Assembly: GCA_964389305.1 (NCBI GenBank)
Contig: CAYMEK010000016.1
Span: 4,455 to 68,454 of the forward strand
Direction of reading: 5' to 3'
Origin: CAYMEK01 sp964389305
Lineage (GTDB): Bacteria > Spirochaetota > Spirochaetia > SZUA-6 > DRHE01
Length of the DNA: 64,000 nucleotides
Shown: positions 16,393 through 26,430 of the stretch, one piece after another
How the letters are laid out: each line of letters starts with the position of its first letter
Numbering within the stretch: position 1 is the stretch's first letter
Notes under the pieces: generated by a model
Told to the model about the DNA's origin: nothing
Seen by the model: only the letters and a program-made list of their open reading frames with translations
Databases searched by the model: none
Made by a program: the position numbers and the translations under genes

Positions 16393-19300
16393 TCATTCCG
16401 CTTCCTGCAGCATGGCGGCCAGCTCTTTTTCCCGCTTCTTCTCCTCAAGAATCCGATTGACTTGAATGTCCAGGTCCTCCATGTTCTCATCGAGCAGCTT
16501 GATGTTATTGTACCCGCGGATTCCGGTCCCGGCCGGAATGAGATGACCGATGATAACATTCTCCTTCAGACCGTGTAGATGATCCCGGCTTCCCTTGATC
16601 GAAGCATTGGTCAGTACCCGAGTGGTCTCCTGGAAGGAGGCCGCAGAGATGAAGCTGTCGATATTTAGAGACGCTTTGGTGATGCCCAGCAACAGCGGCC
16701 GGGCTATCGCCGACTGGCCGCCCTCGCGGATGACTTTCCTGTTTTCCTCATTAAACTTGTAGCGGTCGACCTGCTGACCGAAGATGAAATTCGTATCTCC
16801 CACCTGCATGATCTCGATCTTCTTCATCATCTGGCGAATGATCACTCCGATGTGCTTGTCGTTGATATTCACCCCCTGCAGACGGTACACCTCCTGGATC
16901 TCGTTAACCAGGTAGCTCTGCAAGGCCTGCTCGCCGAGGATGTGCAGCACATCATGGGGATCGATATTGCCCTCGCAAAGCTGCTCACCCGCCTCGACGA
17001 CGTCGCCGTCCCGCACCAGCAGATGCTTGCCCATGGGAACGAGATGCTTGAACTCTTTTCTGTAGGGATCTACAACCAAGATGACCCGTTTGCCTTTCAT
17101 CAAGCCGCGGAAGGAAACCACCCCACTCACCTTGGCCAGGACGGCCGGTGTCTTGGGCTTGCGAGCTTCGAAAAGCTCACCCACTCGGGGAAGCCCCCCC
17201 GTGATATCCCTGGTTTTCACGCTTTCTCTGGGCAGCTTAGCCAGAATTCGGCCCGGTTCTATTTCCTCGCCGTCGAGCACATTGAGGTAGGCATTTCCGG
17301 GCAGGTAGTAGGTGGCCTTAGGCTCCCCCTTGGCGTCATGGATAACAATCCTGGGTTGGAGGGTCTCCACCGTGTAGTCGGTTATCTTCTTCTCGATCTT
17401 GCCTGTATCCTCGTTGATCTCCTCCTTGAGGGTGGTCCCCAGGATGATATCCTCGAATACGAGTACGCCACCCACCTCGGAGATTATTGGCTCGCTAAAC
17501 GGATCGAAATAAGCGATCGTTTCCTCGGCAGCGACGATCTCTCCCGCCTTTACCAGGATCTCCGATCCGTTACGGATGTCCACTCGCTGCTGCTGAGCAA
17601 TCAGTAGCAGGGACTCCTTGGTACGATGTACATAGGCAATTTCCTCGGCCGTGATCTTCCCGCCTTTGCGCTGCAGAACAGGCTCGCCCTTCAATACCTT
17701 CTGCCCGTTGTCGACTAAAACCCTGTCGCCTTTGTTTAGCTCGATGGTGCGCAGAATCCTGTGCACGGTGATATAGCCTTTGCGAGTGAAAAGAATATTG
17801 CCGTCTTTCAGCGGCACGGTGCTGCCGTTGATGGCCTCGATCAGCACGGGATAGCGCAGGTAGATTCTGTTCTCTTCGCTGATCTTGGTGGCGGCCCCCC
17901 CGATATGAAAAGTGCGCATAGTGAGCTGAGTTCCCGGCTGGCCGATGGACTGGGCTGCGATGATGCCCACAGCTTCTCCTATATTCACGGTGCGGTTGGA
18001 GGCGAGGTTGCGTCCATAGCACTTCACGCACACCCCGTGCTGAGCCTCGCAGGTCAGTACCGATCGAATGCGGACGTGCTCGATGCCGGCCGTTTCGATC
18101 TGGTCGGCTATCTCGTCGGTAACTTCCTGGTTCACGTCGACAATGATCTCGCCGGTGATGGGGTGACGTACTCTTTCCAGGGTAAACCTGCCGACGATGC
18201 GGTCTCGCAGGGACTCGACAATTTCCTCACCGTCCTTGATGGCCCGCATCTCCAGCCCATTGATGGTACCGCAGTCTTCTTCATTGACTACTACGTCCTG
18301 GGCAATGTCCACCAGTCTACGGGTCAGATAGCCGGCGTCGGCGGTCTTCAATGCGGTATCGGCCAGACCTTTGCGGGCGCCGTTTGTCGATATGAAGAAC
18401 TCGATCACCGAGAGCCCTTCCTTGAAGTTGCTGCGTATTGGCAGTTCGATGATCTCGCCGGAGGGTTTGGCCATCAGCCCGCGCATTCCTCCAAGCTGCC
18501 GAATCTGGCTGCGGGAGCCCCGGGCTCCGGAATAGGCCATCAGATGTACGGGGTTGAAACCGTTTCGATCCTTCCGGAGCTCATTCATCAACTCGTTGGT
18601 AATATACTCGTTGGTAGAGCTCCACACCTCCACGACCCGGTTGTAGCGCTCTTCGTTGGTTATATGTCCCTGCAGATACTGGTTCTGGATCTCCTCAACC
18701 TGAGTGTTGGCCTTGGAGATAAGCTGCCTCTTGGTTTCCGGTATGACGATGTCCTCCATACCGATAGTGGCGCCAAACTTGGTGGCGTAACGAAAGCCGA
18801 GATCCTTGATCGTATCGAGCATCTTGACCGTTATGTCCGAATCGTGCTCGCTGTAGCACCTGGCAATCAGGGTACGCAGCTCCTTTTCTCCCAGAGGTTC
18901 ATTGATGAAGCCGATCTCCCGCGGCAGTTCCTCGTTGAGGATAATCCTTCCCGGGGTGGTATCGATATACTGACCGTCTCGTTTAAGCTTGATCAGGGCC
19001 TGATAGTCTACGGAATGGGCATCGATGGCCATCAAGACTTCCTCGATGGAGCTGAAGTACTTGCCCTCGCCTTTGGCGCCCGGACGGGCCATGGTGAGAT
19101 AGTTGATCCCCAGTACCATATCCTGGGTGGGGATGACGATCGGATAGCCGTTGGCCGGATTGAGCAGATTTCGGGAGGAGAGCATTAGCGTCCAGCACTC
19201 GATCTGAGCGGCAGGGGTCAGGGGAACGTGCACCGCCATCTGATCGCCGTCGAAGTCGGCATTGAAGGCATGGCAAACCAGCGGGTGCAGCTTAATGGCC

Positions 19301-20601
19301 TTGCCCTCGACCAGGACCGGCTCGAAGGACTGAATCCCCAGTCTGTGCAGAGTCGGCGCGCGATTCAACAGCACCGGGTGCTCCGCTACTACCTCCTCGA
19401 GCACCGCCCAGACCTCCGGGGTCTCCATTTCCACCAGTGTCTTGGCCTTCTTGATATTATAGACCACGTCCTTCTCTACCAGCTTGCGCATTATGAAGGG
19501 TTTGTACAGCTCCAGGGCCATCTTGGTGGGCAGACCGCATTGATGCAGCTTGAGCTCCGGACCCACCACGATCACCGACCGGCCCGAGTAATCGACCCGT
19601 TTCCCCAGCAGGTTCTGGCGGAAACGCCCCTGCTTGCCCTTGAGCATGTCCGAGAGGGATTTCAAAGGTCGGTTGGCCGCCCCTTTGACCACCCGCTTCT
19701 TCTTGGAGTTGTCGAAAAGGGCGTCAACCGCTTCCTGGAGCATCCGCTTTTCATTACGGATGATGATATCCGGGGCGTTGAGGGCCAGCAGCCGTTTCAG
19801 ACGGTTGTTCCGGTTGATTACCCGCCGGTACAGGTCGTTCAGATCCGAGGTGGCAAAGCGGCCCCCGTCGAGCTGAACCATCGGCCGGAGTTCCGGGGGA
19901 ATCACAGGAATCACATCGAGAATCATCCACTCCGGACGGTTTCCGGAGTCCCGAAACTGCTCTACGATCTCGATGCGCTTGAGCAGCCGCTTGTCGCTCT
20001 TACGCCCTTTCTCCAGCATCTTTACCCTCAGCTCGGCGGACAGAGCGTCCAGGTCGAGGGTTTCGAGCAGCGTGCGTATAGCCTCGGCCCCAATTCCGGC
20101 GGTAAAGGACATTCCGTAGCGCTCCTGGGCCTCCAGATACTCCTCTTCGCCCAGTAGCTGCATTTTTTTCAGATCCGTGTCACCCGGATCGATCACGATG
20201 TACTTCTCGTAGTAGAGGATCGAACGAAGGGCTACAATAGCCAGATCCAGCAGAAGCCCCATCCGCGACGGCACGGAGCGATAGTACCAGATGTGGGATA
20301 CGGGCGAGGCCAGCTCGATGTGGCCCATGCGCTCCCGGCGAACCCGGAAATGGGTTACCTCTACCCCACAGCGGTCGCAAATCACCCCCTTGTAGCGGAT
20401 CGATTTAAACTTTCCGCAGTAACATTCCCATTCCTTGGTAGTACCGAAGATACGTTCGCAAAACAGTCCGTCCTTTTCCGGCCTCAAGGTCCGGTAGTTG
20501 ATGGTTTCCGGCTTCTTGACCTCCCCGTAGGACCAGGCCCGAATCTGGTCTGGTGAAGCCAGCTTGATCATAATGCTGTCGAAATCCTGCATCTCTCGCA
20601 T
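16393..20601 (-). CDS. rpoC: DNA-directed RNA polymerase subunit beta'
   Basis: Beta' carries the catalytic magnesium of RNA polymerase. The 1402-residue product has the N-terminal zinc ribbon (C60, C62, C75, C78), the active-site motif NADFDGD at residues 447-453, the bridge helix and trigger-loop region with GVCVKCYGRNLA (second zinc site) and IIAAQSIGQPGTQLTMRTFH. It ends in an acidic-basic helical tail. The length is typical of bacteria without large lineage insertions. It is 24 nt after rpoB and co-transcribed with it. Confidence 0.98.
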   Translation of the reverse strand: MREMQDFDSIMIKLASPDQIRAWSYGEVKKPETINYRTLRPEKDGLFCERIFGTTKEWECYCGKFKSIRYKGVICDRCGVEVTHFRVRRERMGHIELASPVSHIWYYRSVPSRMGLLLDLAIVALRSILYYEKYIVIDPGDTDLKKMQLLGEEEYLEAQERYGMSFTAGIGAEAIRTLLETLDLDALSAELRVKMLEKGRKSDKRLLKRIEIVEQFRDSGNRPEWMILDVIPVIPPELRPMVQLDGGRFATSDLNDLYRRVINRNNRLKRLLALNAPDIIIRNEKRMLQEAVDALFDNSKKKRVVKGAANRPLKSLSDMLKGKQGRFRQNLLGKRVDYSGRSVIVVGPELKLHQCGLPTKMALELYKPFIMRKLVEKDVVYNIKKAKTLVEMETPEVWAVLEEVVAEHPVLLNRAPTLHRLGIQSFEPVLVEGKAIKLHPLVCHAFNADFDGDQMAVHVPLTPAAQIECWTLMLSSRNLLNPANGYPIVIPTQDMVLGINYLTMARPGAKGEGKYFSSIEEVLMAIDAHSVDYQALIKLKRDGQYIDTTPGRIILNEELPREIGFINEPLGEKELRTLIARCYSEHDSDITVKMLDTIKDLGFRYATKFGATIGMEDIVIPETKRQLISKANTQVEEIQNQYLQGHITNEERYNRVVEVWSSTNEYITNELMNELRKDRNGFNPVHLMAYSGARGSRSQIRQLGGMRGLMAKPSGEIIELPIRSNFKEGLSVIEFFISTNGARKGLADTALKTADAGYLTRRLVDIAQDVVVNEEDCGTINGLEMRAIKDGEEIVESLRDRIVGRFTLERVRHPITGEIIVDVNQEVTDEIADQIETAGIEHVRIRSVLTCEAQHGVCVKCYGRNLASNRTVNIGEAVGIIAAQSIGQPGTQLTMRTFHIGGAATKISEENRIYLRYPVLIEAINGSTVPLKDGNILFTRKGYITVHRILRTIELNKGDRVLVDNGQKVLKGEPVLQRKGGKITAEEIAYVHRTKESLLLIAQQQRVDIRNGSEILVKAGEIVAAEETIAYFDPFSEPIISEVGGVLVFEDIILGTTLKEEINEDTGKIEKKITDYTVETLQPRIVIHDAKGEPKATYYLPGNAYLNVLDGEEIEPGRILAKLPRESVKTRDITGGLPRVGELFEARKPKTPAVLAKVSGVVSFRGLMKGKRVILVVDPYRKEFKHLVPMGKHLLVRDGDVVEAGEQLCEGNIDPHDVLHILGEQALQSYLVNEIQEVYRLQGVNINDKHIGVIIRQMMKKIEIMQVGDTNFIFGQQVDRYKFNEENRKVIREGGQSAIARPLLLGITKASLNIDSFISAASFQETTRVLTNASIKGSRDHLHGLKENVIIGHLIPAGTGIRGYNNIKLLDENMEDLDIQVNRILEEKKREKELAAMLQEAE

Positions 20602-20625
20602 ATAAAATCCCTCCCTGAAAACGAC

Positions 20626-23600
20626 TTAGAAACGGCTGCCCTGCCGGTTGATCAACTCCTCGTCCCGCTCGGTAAGGGCAATCTGCTTCCCCTTGGCATC
20701 ATAAATCGATACATCCAGAGCCAGACCGCGCAGCTCCTGGACCAGAACGTTGAAGGATTCGGGAATCCCGGCCTGGGTGAAAGATTCGTTTTTGACTATA
20801 CTCTCATAGATCTTGGCCCGCCCCGACATGTCGTCGCTCTTGATGGTCAACAGCTCCTGGAGCGTGTTCGCCGCCCCGTAGGCCTCCAGGGCCCAGACCT
20901 CCATTTCCCCCAATCTCTGGCCGCCGAACTGGGCTTTTCCACCCAGAGGTTGCTGGGTCACCAGAGAATAGGGTCCTGTGGAACGAGCATGCATCTTATC
21001 GTCCACCAGGTGATGCAGCTTCATCATGTAGATGTATCCCACGGTGATCGGATTCTCGAAGGGCTCTCCGGTGAGACCGTCGTACAGGACTACCTTGGAG
21101 TTGACGGGCAGGCTCGCGTCGTGGAGTTTTTTCTCTATCATCTCATTGGTGGCGGACTCGAATACCGGTGTGGCGTACCATTCATCGAGCTTCATTCCTG
21201 CCCAGCCCAGCTCGGTCTCCATGATCTGGCCCAGATTCATACGAGAGGGCACTCCCAGCGGATTCAGTACCAGATCCACCGGCGTCCCGTCCTCCATAAA
21301 GGGCATGTCCTCTTCGGGCATGACCCGGGCGATCACTCCCTTGTTGCCGTGGCGGCCCGCCATCTTGTCTCCCTCCTGAAGCTTGCGTTTGGTGGCAATG
21401 AGTATCTTCACCACCTCTTCCACCCCTGGATTCAGCTCGTCGCCTTCGGAGCGCTTGAGTCTCTGCACATCGATGACCGTGCCTTCAATACCGTGAGGCA
21501 CCCGCAAACTGGTGTCCCGTACATCCTTGGCTTTCTCGCCGAAAATCGAGTTCAATAGCTTGAACTCGGGCGTCGAATCGGTTTCGCTCTTCGGGGTGAC
21601 CTTGCCCACCAGAATCGATCCCGATTTCACCTCCGCTCCTATACGAATGATGCCCTCTTCGTCCAGATGCTCCAGGGCATTGTCACTGGCGTTGGGAATG
21701 TCCCGGGTTATCTTCTCCGGTCCCAGCTTCGTTTCCCGGACCTCAATCGAAAACTCTTTAATATGTATCGAAGTGTAGAGGTCTTCTCTGACCAGTTTCT
21801 CCGAAATAAGGATCGCGTCTTCGTAATTGTAGCCGTTCCAAGGCATAAAAGCGACCAGGACGTTCCTGCCCAGCGCCAGCTCCCCGTTGTAAGTAGCCGG
21901 TCCATCGGCTATGACCTGCCCTTCCTTGACTTTCTGCCCCAGCCCTACGATCGGTTTCTGGTTAAAGCATGTATCCTGGTTGGTACGCTGAAATTTGATT
22001 AACGGGTATACGTCCAGCTCGTCGGCCCTGCCCTTGTCCGGTTTGATGATGACCTCTTCGGAGCTCACATAGGTCACCTTCCCTGCTCGCCTGACAATGG
22101 CGACCACCCCGGAATCGTAGGCGGTCTTACGCTCCATACCTGTACCCACCCTGGGCGGTTCGGGCTGCAGCAGCGGTACGGCCTGGCGCTGCATATTGGA
22201 GCCCATCAGAGCCCGGTTGGCATCATCGTGCTCCAGGAAGGGGATCAGGGAGGTTGACACCGATATAATCTGCTTGGGTGAGACATCCATATAATGGATG
22301 TCCTTGGCCTTGCGGGTGGTGTAATCCCCACCCTTGCGCACCGGAATAAGCTTCTCAGTAAACTTGCCGCTGCTGTCGATGCGGCTGGTGGCCTGGGCGA
22401 TGAAATACTTCTCCTCGTCGATCGCCGACAGATACTCGATCTCCTTGGACACAACCCCGTTTACCACCTTGCGGTACGGAGCCTCCAGGAATCCGTACTC
22501 GTTGACCCGCGTGTAGTTGGCCAGAGAGACGATCAGGCCGATGTTCGGACCTTCCGGAGTCTCGATCGGACACATCCTCCCGTAATGTGTATAATGCACG
22601 TCGCGAACTTCGAAGCCGGCCCGGTCGCGGGAAAGACCTCCGGGACCAAGGGCGTTCAAACGCCGCTTGTGGGTCAGCTCGGCCAGCGGATTCACCTGAT
22701 CCATAAACTGGGATAGCTGGCTCGAGCCGAAGAACTCCTTGATTGTAGCCACGATCGGCTTTATGGAGATCAGATCTTGGGGGCGGATCGTGTCCGCTTC
22801 TTTCAGGGACATCCGCTCCTTGGCGATACGCTCCATACGGGTGAAGGCCACTTTCAGGTGGTTGGTTAGAAGCTCCCCGGCCGATCGAATTCTTCGGTTT
22901 CCCAGATGGTCAATGTCATCCACGTTGCGTTCACCGATGTAGACCTGGGTAAGGAAGGTTATAGTGTTGATTATGTCTTCGGGAACCAGGGTGTGGGTCT
23001 TGTGAGGCTCCTGGTAATCGAACTTCTTATTCAGCTTGTACCGTCCGACCCTGCCTAGGTCGTAGCGCCGGGGTGTGAAAAACATGCTCTGCAGATCTTT
23101 TTCGGCGCTTTCCAGTGTAATCGGCTCACCGGGCTTGATGACCCCATAAACCCGGCTGATCGCCTCCTCCCTGGTCGGCTCGTCCTTCTCCAGATTATCC
23201 CGCGAATAGATCACCTCCTCGCGCTCGAAGCAGTTGAGAATGATCGGCGAATGCAGAGACTCTTCGTTCTGGAAATCGATCACCTCGATATCGGTGATGC
23301 CCGAGTGAATCAGCTCCTCCACGTCGTGGGGGTGTATCTTGTCTCCCGCCCGATATAGCTTCTTGATTTGCCCTTCTTCTTCCCGGAAAACCGCCCGGGC
23401 AAAAACCATGCCGAGAACCTTTTCCTTGTCCTCCCTGCTTTCCGACAGGCTCGCTTTCTTGGTCTGGTAGAACAGATCTATGATTTTCTCCCTGGTATCG
23501 AAACCCAGGGCGCGCACGAATACGGTAGCTAGGATCTTTTTCTTCCTGTCGATTTTGGCGTAGATGAGTTCTTTTTTCTGATCGATTTCAAACTCCAACC

Positions 23601-24117
23601 AGGAGCCCCGGTAGGGTATGATCCTGGAGGAAAAGACCCCCTTATCGTGGCTGAAGATTACACCTGGAGAACGATGAATCTGGCTGACCACCACGCGCTC
23701 GGCCCCGTTGATAATAAAAGTACCTCGAGGCGTCATCAGGGGTATGTCGCCCATATAGATTTCCTTCTGCCTTATCTCCCCGGTGTTGAGAAAAACCAGG
23801 TTGATTCTGGCTTTAATCGGGATCGCATAGGTCAGCCCCTTGTTCTTGCATTCCTGCTCGCTGAAGACGACCGACTCTTCATCCAAAGTGTAGCCGCCGT
23901 ACTCGAGCACCATATCCCCATTGGGGCTTTCGATGGGGAAAATCGCCTGAAACACGTCTTCCAGGCCTTGCCGCTGTATCGGCTTTCCCGCCGCCAAACG
24001 CTCGCGCTGTAAAAAGCGCTCGAATGAGGAGAGCTGAATATCGATCAGATTTGGCATCTCCATCGCTTCCTCGGAGCCCTGACCGATATAGATCCTTTGA
24101 ATCATTTCAGGAACCAT
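20626..24117 (-). CDS. rpoB: DNA-directed RNA polymerase subunit beta
   Basis: Beta forms one jaw of RNA polymerase and the rifampicin pocket. The 1163-residue product starts at an ATG preceded by AGGGGGGAAC. The rifampicin cluster I region FFGSSQLSQFMDQVNPLAEL continues THKRRLNALGPGG: residue 488 is Asn (codon at 22654-22656) where E. coli has Ser531. This Asn is known in spirochaetes and is linked to their natural rifampicin resistance. The C-terminal region with GGKAQFGGQRLGEMEVWALE is intact. It is preceded by a hairpin after rplL. Confidence 0.98.
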   Translation of the reverse strand: MVPEMIQRIYIGQGSEEAMEMPNLIDIQLSSFERFLQRERLAAGKPIQRQGLEDVFQAIFPIESPNGDMVLEYGGYTLDEESVVFSEQECKNKGLTYAIPIKARINLVFLNTGEIRQKEIYMGDIPLMTPRGTFIINGAERVVVSQIHRSPGVIFSHDKGVFSSRIIPYRGSWLEFEIDQKKELIYAKIDRKKKILATVFVRALGFDTREKIIDLFYQTKKASLSESREDKEKVLGMVFARAVFREEEGQIKKLYRAGDKIHPHDVEELIHSGITDIEVIDFQNEESLHSPIILNCFEREEVIYSRDNLEKDEPTREEAISRVYGVIKPGEPITLESAEKDLQSMFFTPRRYDLGRVGRYKLNKKFDYQEPHKTHTLVPEDIINTITFLTQVYIGERNVDDIDHLGNRRIRSAGELLTNHLKVAFTRMERIAKERMSLKEADTIRPQDLISIKPIVATIKEFFGSSQLSQFMDQVNPLAELTHKRRLNALGPGGLSRDRAGFEVRDVHYTHYGRMCPIETPEGPNIGLIVSLANYTRVNEYGFLEAPYRKVVNGVVSKEIEYLSAIDEEKYFIAQATSRIDSSGKFTEKLIPVRKGGDYTTRKAKDIHYMDVSPKQIISVSTSLIPFLEHDDANRALMGSNMQRQAVPLLQPEPPRVGTGMERKTAYDSGVVAIVRRAGKVTYVSSEEVIIKPDKGRADELDVYPLIKFQRTNQDTCFNQKPIVGLGQKVKEGQVIADGPATYNGELALGRNVLVAFMPWNGYNYEDAILISEKLVREDLYTSIHIKEFSIEVRETKLGPEKITRDIPNASDNALEHLDEEGIIRIGAEVKSGSILVGKVTPKSETDSTPEFKLLNSIFGEKAKDVRDTSLRVPHGIEGTVIDVQRLKRSEGDELNPGVEEVVKILIATKRKLQEGDKMAGRHGNKGVIARVMPEEDMPFMEDGTPVDLVLNPLGVPSRMNLGQIMETELGWAGMKLDEWYATPVFESATNEMIEKKLHDASLPVNSKVVLYDGLTGEPFENPITVGYIYMMKLHHLVDDKMHARSTGPYSLVTQQPLGGKAQFGGQRLGEMEVWALEAYGAANTLQELLTIKSDDMSGRAKIYESIVKNESFTQAGIPESFNVLVQELRGLALDVSIYDAKGKQIALTERDEELINRQGSRF

Positions 24118-24150
24118 GTTCCCCCCTGTTTAAGCTCTTGAGCCATAAAA

Positions 24151-24191
24151 CACCATACCATCGGTGAAACGAGACTTCCGATGGTATGGTG
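24151..24191 (-). terminator. Hairpin between rplL and rpoB, probable attenuator
   Basis: A perfect 14-bp inverted repeat (24151-24164 and 24178-24191, arms CACCATACCATCGG and its complement) encloses a 13-nt loop. On the transcribed minus strand the hairpin is followed by only TTTTA, so it is likely a partial terminator or RNA processing site. In E. coli the rplL-rpoB gap holds both an attenuator and an RNase III site that lower rpoBC expression relative to L7/L12. The structure is seen; the function is inferred by analogy. Confidence 0.75.
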
Positions 24192-24223
24192 ATGGATTGT
24201 GGTGGTCTGTTGAGTAGCTATGT

Positions 24224-24616
24224 TTATTTAACCTCAACCGTGGCGCCAGCCGTCTCCAGTTGTTCTTTTATTTTCTTGGCCTCGTCTTTGCTGACAGCCT
24301 CTTTTACGGGCTTATCCCCCGCTTCGACCAGCTCCTTGGCTTCCTTGAGTCCCAGGCCGGTAATAGCCCGGACTTCTTTGATTACCGGGATCTTCTTCCC
24401 GTCATCGAAGCTTTTCAACACGACTGTGAACTCCGTCTGCTCCTCGGCTGCTGCTGCGGCCGCATCGCCTCCGGCTGCCGGGGCCGCAGCCACGGCTACC
24501 GGGGCCGCAGCGCTGACACCGAACTTCTCTTCCATCGCTTTCACAAGCTCCGATACCTCGAGCACGGTCATATTGGCGACCGCTTCGAGGATTTCATCCT
24601 TGGTTGGTGTTGCCAT
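24224..24616 (-). CDS. rplL: 50S ribosomal protein L7/L12 (bL12)
   Basis: L7/L12 forms the mobile stalk that recruits translation GTPases. The 130-residue product has an N-terminal dimerisation domain (DEILEAVANMTVLEVSELVK), an Ala-rich hinge at about residues 35-60, and the factor-binding C-terminal domain with KIPVIKEVRAITGLGLKEAK. It lies 75 nt after rplJ and before the attenuator hairpin. Confidence 0.97.
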   Translation of the reverse strand: MATPTKDEILEAVANMTVLEVSELVKAMEEKFGVSAAAPVAVAAAPAAGGDAAAAAAEEQTEFTVVLKSFDDGKKIPVIKEVRAITGLGLKEAKELVEAGDKPVKEAVSKDEAKKIKEQLETAGATVEVK

Positions 24617-24691
24617 TTACCTTCTCCTTACTCTGCTTTGTTTCCTTTAAAGCGTACAGTAGCTGCAACCCGTGAAGACTAATGCCGCTTT

Positions 24692-25225
24692 TCACTTCTC
24701 TTTACTGTCCGCAACCGCCTGCAGGGTGCGCACCAGCTTCGATACAACCCCGCCCAGGGCGTATACGAGGTTTCTAAGCGGTGCGTTCATTACACCCATC
24801 AGCATGGCGTATAGCTGCTCTCTCCCGGGCAGCCTGCTAAGGGCTTCCATCTCGCCGGATGAGAGCACTCTACCTTCGATCAATCCGCCCTTGACCTTGA
24901 GCGTGGAATCCCTGGCGAAATCGAACAGCACCTTGGCTATCGGCCCGATGTCTTTACTGATCAGGGTCAGGGCCGTAGGGTCGACGAGAAACTCGTCCTC
25001 GAAGGGAAATCCAAGCTCCAGGAGGGCAAGACGGGCGTAGTTGTTCTTGACCACCCTGTATTCGGCCGCCTTATCCTTAAGTGATCTGCGCAGCTCGGTA
25101 ATTTGGGTTACGTTGAGGCCGCGGTAATCGGTAAAGACGAGATCCCTGGAGCCCTCGATCAACTCTCTTATTTTCCTTATCGCCTCGGTCTTGCGAGGCT
25201 GTATTTTTTGCGTTTTTTCCGCCAT
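24692..25225 (-). CDS. rplJ: 50S ribosomal protein L10 (uL10)
   Basis: L10 anchors the L7/L12 stalk on 23S rRNA. The 177-residue product has the family segment SRDLVFTDYRGLNVTQITEL and AAEYRVVKNNYARLAL, and a C-terminal helix for L12 dimers. It starts 12 nt after rplA, leaving no room for the long structured L10 leader known in E. coli and Firmicutes. Confidence 0.96.
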   Translation of the reverse strand: MAEKTQKIQPRKTEAIRKIRELIEGSRDLVFTDYRGLNVTQITELRRSLKDKAAEYRVVKNNYARLALLELGFPFEDEFLVDPTALTLISKDIGPIAKVLFDFARDSTLKVKGGLIEGRVLSSGEMEALSRLPGREQLYAMLMGVMNAPLRNLVYALGGVVSKLVRTLQAVADSKEK

Positions 25226-25237
25226 GACAAAATGCTC

Positions 25238-25918
25238 CTAGGCTTTGTCTTTGGGATTCACCATGACTCCGGGGCCCATGGTCGAAGCCAGGGCGATGGA
25301 TTTGATGAACTCCCCTTTGATATCCGAGGGCTTCTTGCGCTGCACTTCCGCGATTAGAGTCCTGGCATTTTCGACTATCTTTTCTTTGTCCATGGAAACC
25401 TTGCCGATCGGCAGATGCACGACCCCCGTCTTGTCGCCTCGGAACTCCACACGGCCCTTTTTCAGCTCTGCAATCGCCTCCTTCAGGTCGAAGGTGACGG
25501 TCTTGGTTTTCGGGTTGGGCATCATGCCCCTGCGCCCGAGGATCGGGCCCAGCTTGCCCACCTCCTTCATCACGTCCGGGGTAGCTACGGCTACGTCGAA
25601 ATCGAGCCAGCCACCCTGAATCTTTTCGATTAAATCCGCTTCCCCCACATGCGTGGCTCCCGCCGCTTTGGCCTCCTCAGCCTTCTCTTCTTTGGCGAAG
25701 ACGAGAATTTTCTTCTCCGCCCGGAAGCTGTTCGGTAAAACCAGAGTATCCCGTATGGAGTGTTTGGCCTTTACGTTCAGTCTCAGGGCTATTTCAACCG
25801 TTTCGTCGAATTTGGCATAGGCCAGGTTCTTGACCAGATCCACCGCCTGTTCCAGACCGTAAAGCTCCTGCTGGTTGAACTTCTGTAGAGCCTGATGGTA
25901 TCTCTTACCCCGTTTCAT
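25238..25918 (-). CDS. rplA: 50S ribosomal protein L1 (uL1)
   Basis: L1 forms the mobile stalk that moves E-site tRNA; in many bacteria it also represses its own operon. The 226-residue product has the RNA-binding core RAEKKILVFAKEEKAEEAKA and the signature GKLGPILGRRGMMPNPKTKT. Its ATG overlaps the rplK TGA (ATGA at 25915-25918), so the two genes are probably translationally coupled. Confidence 0.97.
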   Translation of the reverse strand: MKRGKRYHQALQKFNQQELYGLEQAVDLVKNLAYAKFDETVEIALRLNVKAKHSIRDTLVLPNSFRAEKKILVFAKEEKAEEAKAAGATHVGEADLIEKIQGGWLDFDVAVATPDVMKEVGKLGPILGRRGMMPNPKTKTVTFDLKEAIAELKKGRVEFRGDKTGVVHLPIGKVSMDKEKIVENARTLIAEVQRKKPSDIKGEFIKSIALASTMGPGVMVNPKDKA

Positions 25919-26352
25919 GGCAGATCCTCCACCGTCACTCCCATGCTTCGAGCCGTTCCAGCGATAATTCGCATGGCCGCCTGGATGTCGTTGGCGCTCA
26001 AATCGGGCATCTTCTGCTCCGCGATCGCTCGCAACTGGTCCGCCTTGATCGAAGCCACCTTGTCCTTGTTGGGAATCGAAGAGCCTTTTTCAAGTCCGCA
26101 GGCCTTTTTTATCAGAACCGCCGCAGGAGGGGTCTTGGTAATGAAACTGAAGCTCTTATCCGCATATACGGTTATCACTACCGGAATCAGCAGTCCAGGC
26201 TCAACACTCTTGGTACGGTCGTTGAACTGCTGCACAAACTGGGGGGCCGATACCCCATGCGGCCCGAGAGCAGGTCCTACCGGAGGTGCGGGCGTGGCTT
26301 TGCCCGCCGGTACCTGCAGCTTGATAATCGCTTGAACCTTCTTCTTCGCCAT
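25915..26352 (-). CDS. rplK: 50S ribosomal protein L11 (uL11)
   Basis: L11 lies at the base of the factor-binding stalk and is needed for RelA stringent signalling in E. coli. The start is the ATG at 26350-26352, preceded by GGAGGATAAAA, giving 145 residues beginning MAKKKVQAIIKLQVPAGKAT. The thiostrepton-region prolines (TPAPPVGPALGPHG) are conserved. In-frame codons further upstream have no family match. Confidence 0.97.
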   Translation of the reverse strand: MAKKKVQAIIKLQVPAGKATPAPPVGPALGPHGVSAPQFVQQFNDRTKSVEPGLLIPVVITVYADKSFSFITKTPPAAVLIKKACGLEKGSSIPNKDKVASIKADQLRAIAEQKMPDLSANDIQAAMRIIAGTARSMGVTVEDLP

Positions 26353-26430
26353 TTTTATCCTCCATGTGGTATTAACGTCTCCGGTTTCAAAGGAGACTCC
26401 CATCTGAGCCGGCCTGCGTATTTCATCGGC

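Noticed and set aside
17761..19188. Long open frame (475 codons) on the plus strand opposite rpoC
   Set aside because: It is a frame mirror of GC-rich rpoC, has no recognisable family, and rpoC is certain.
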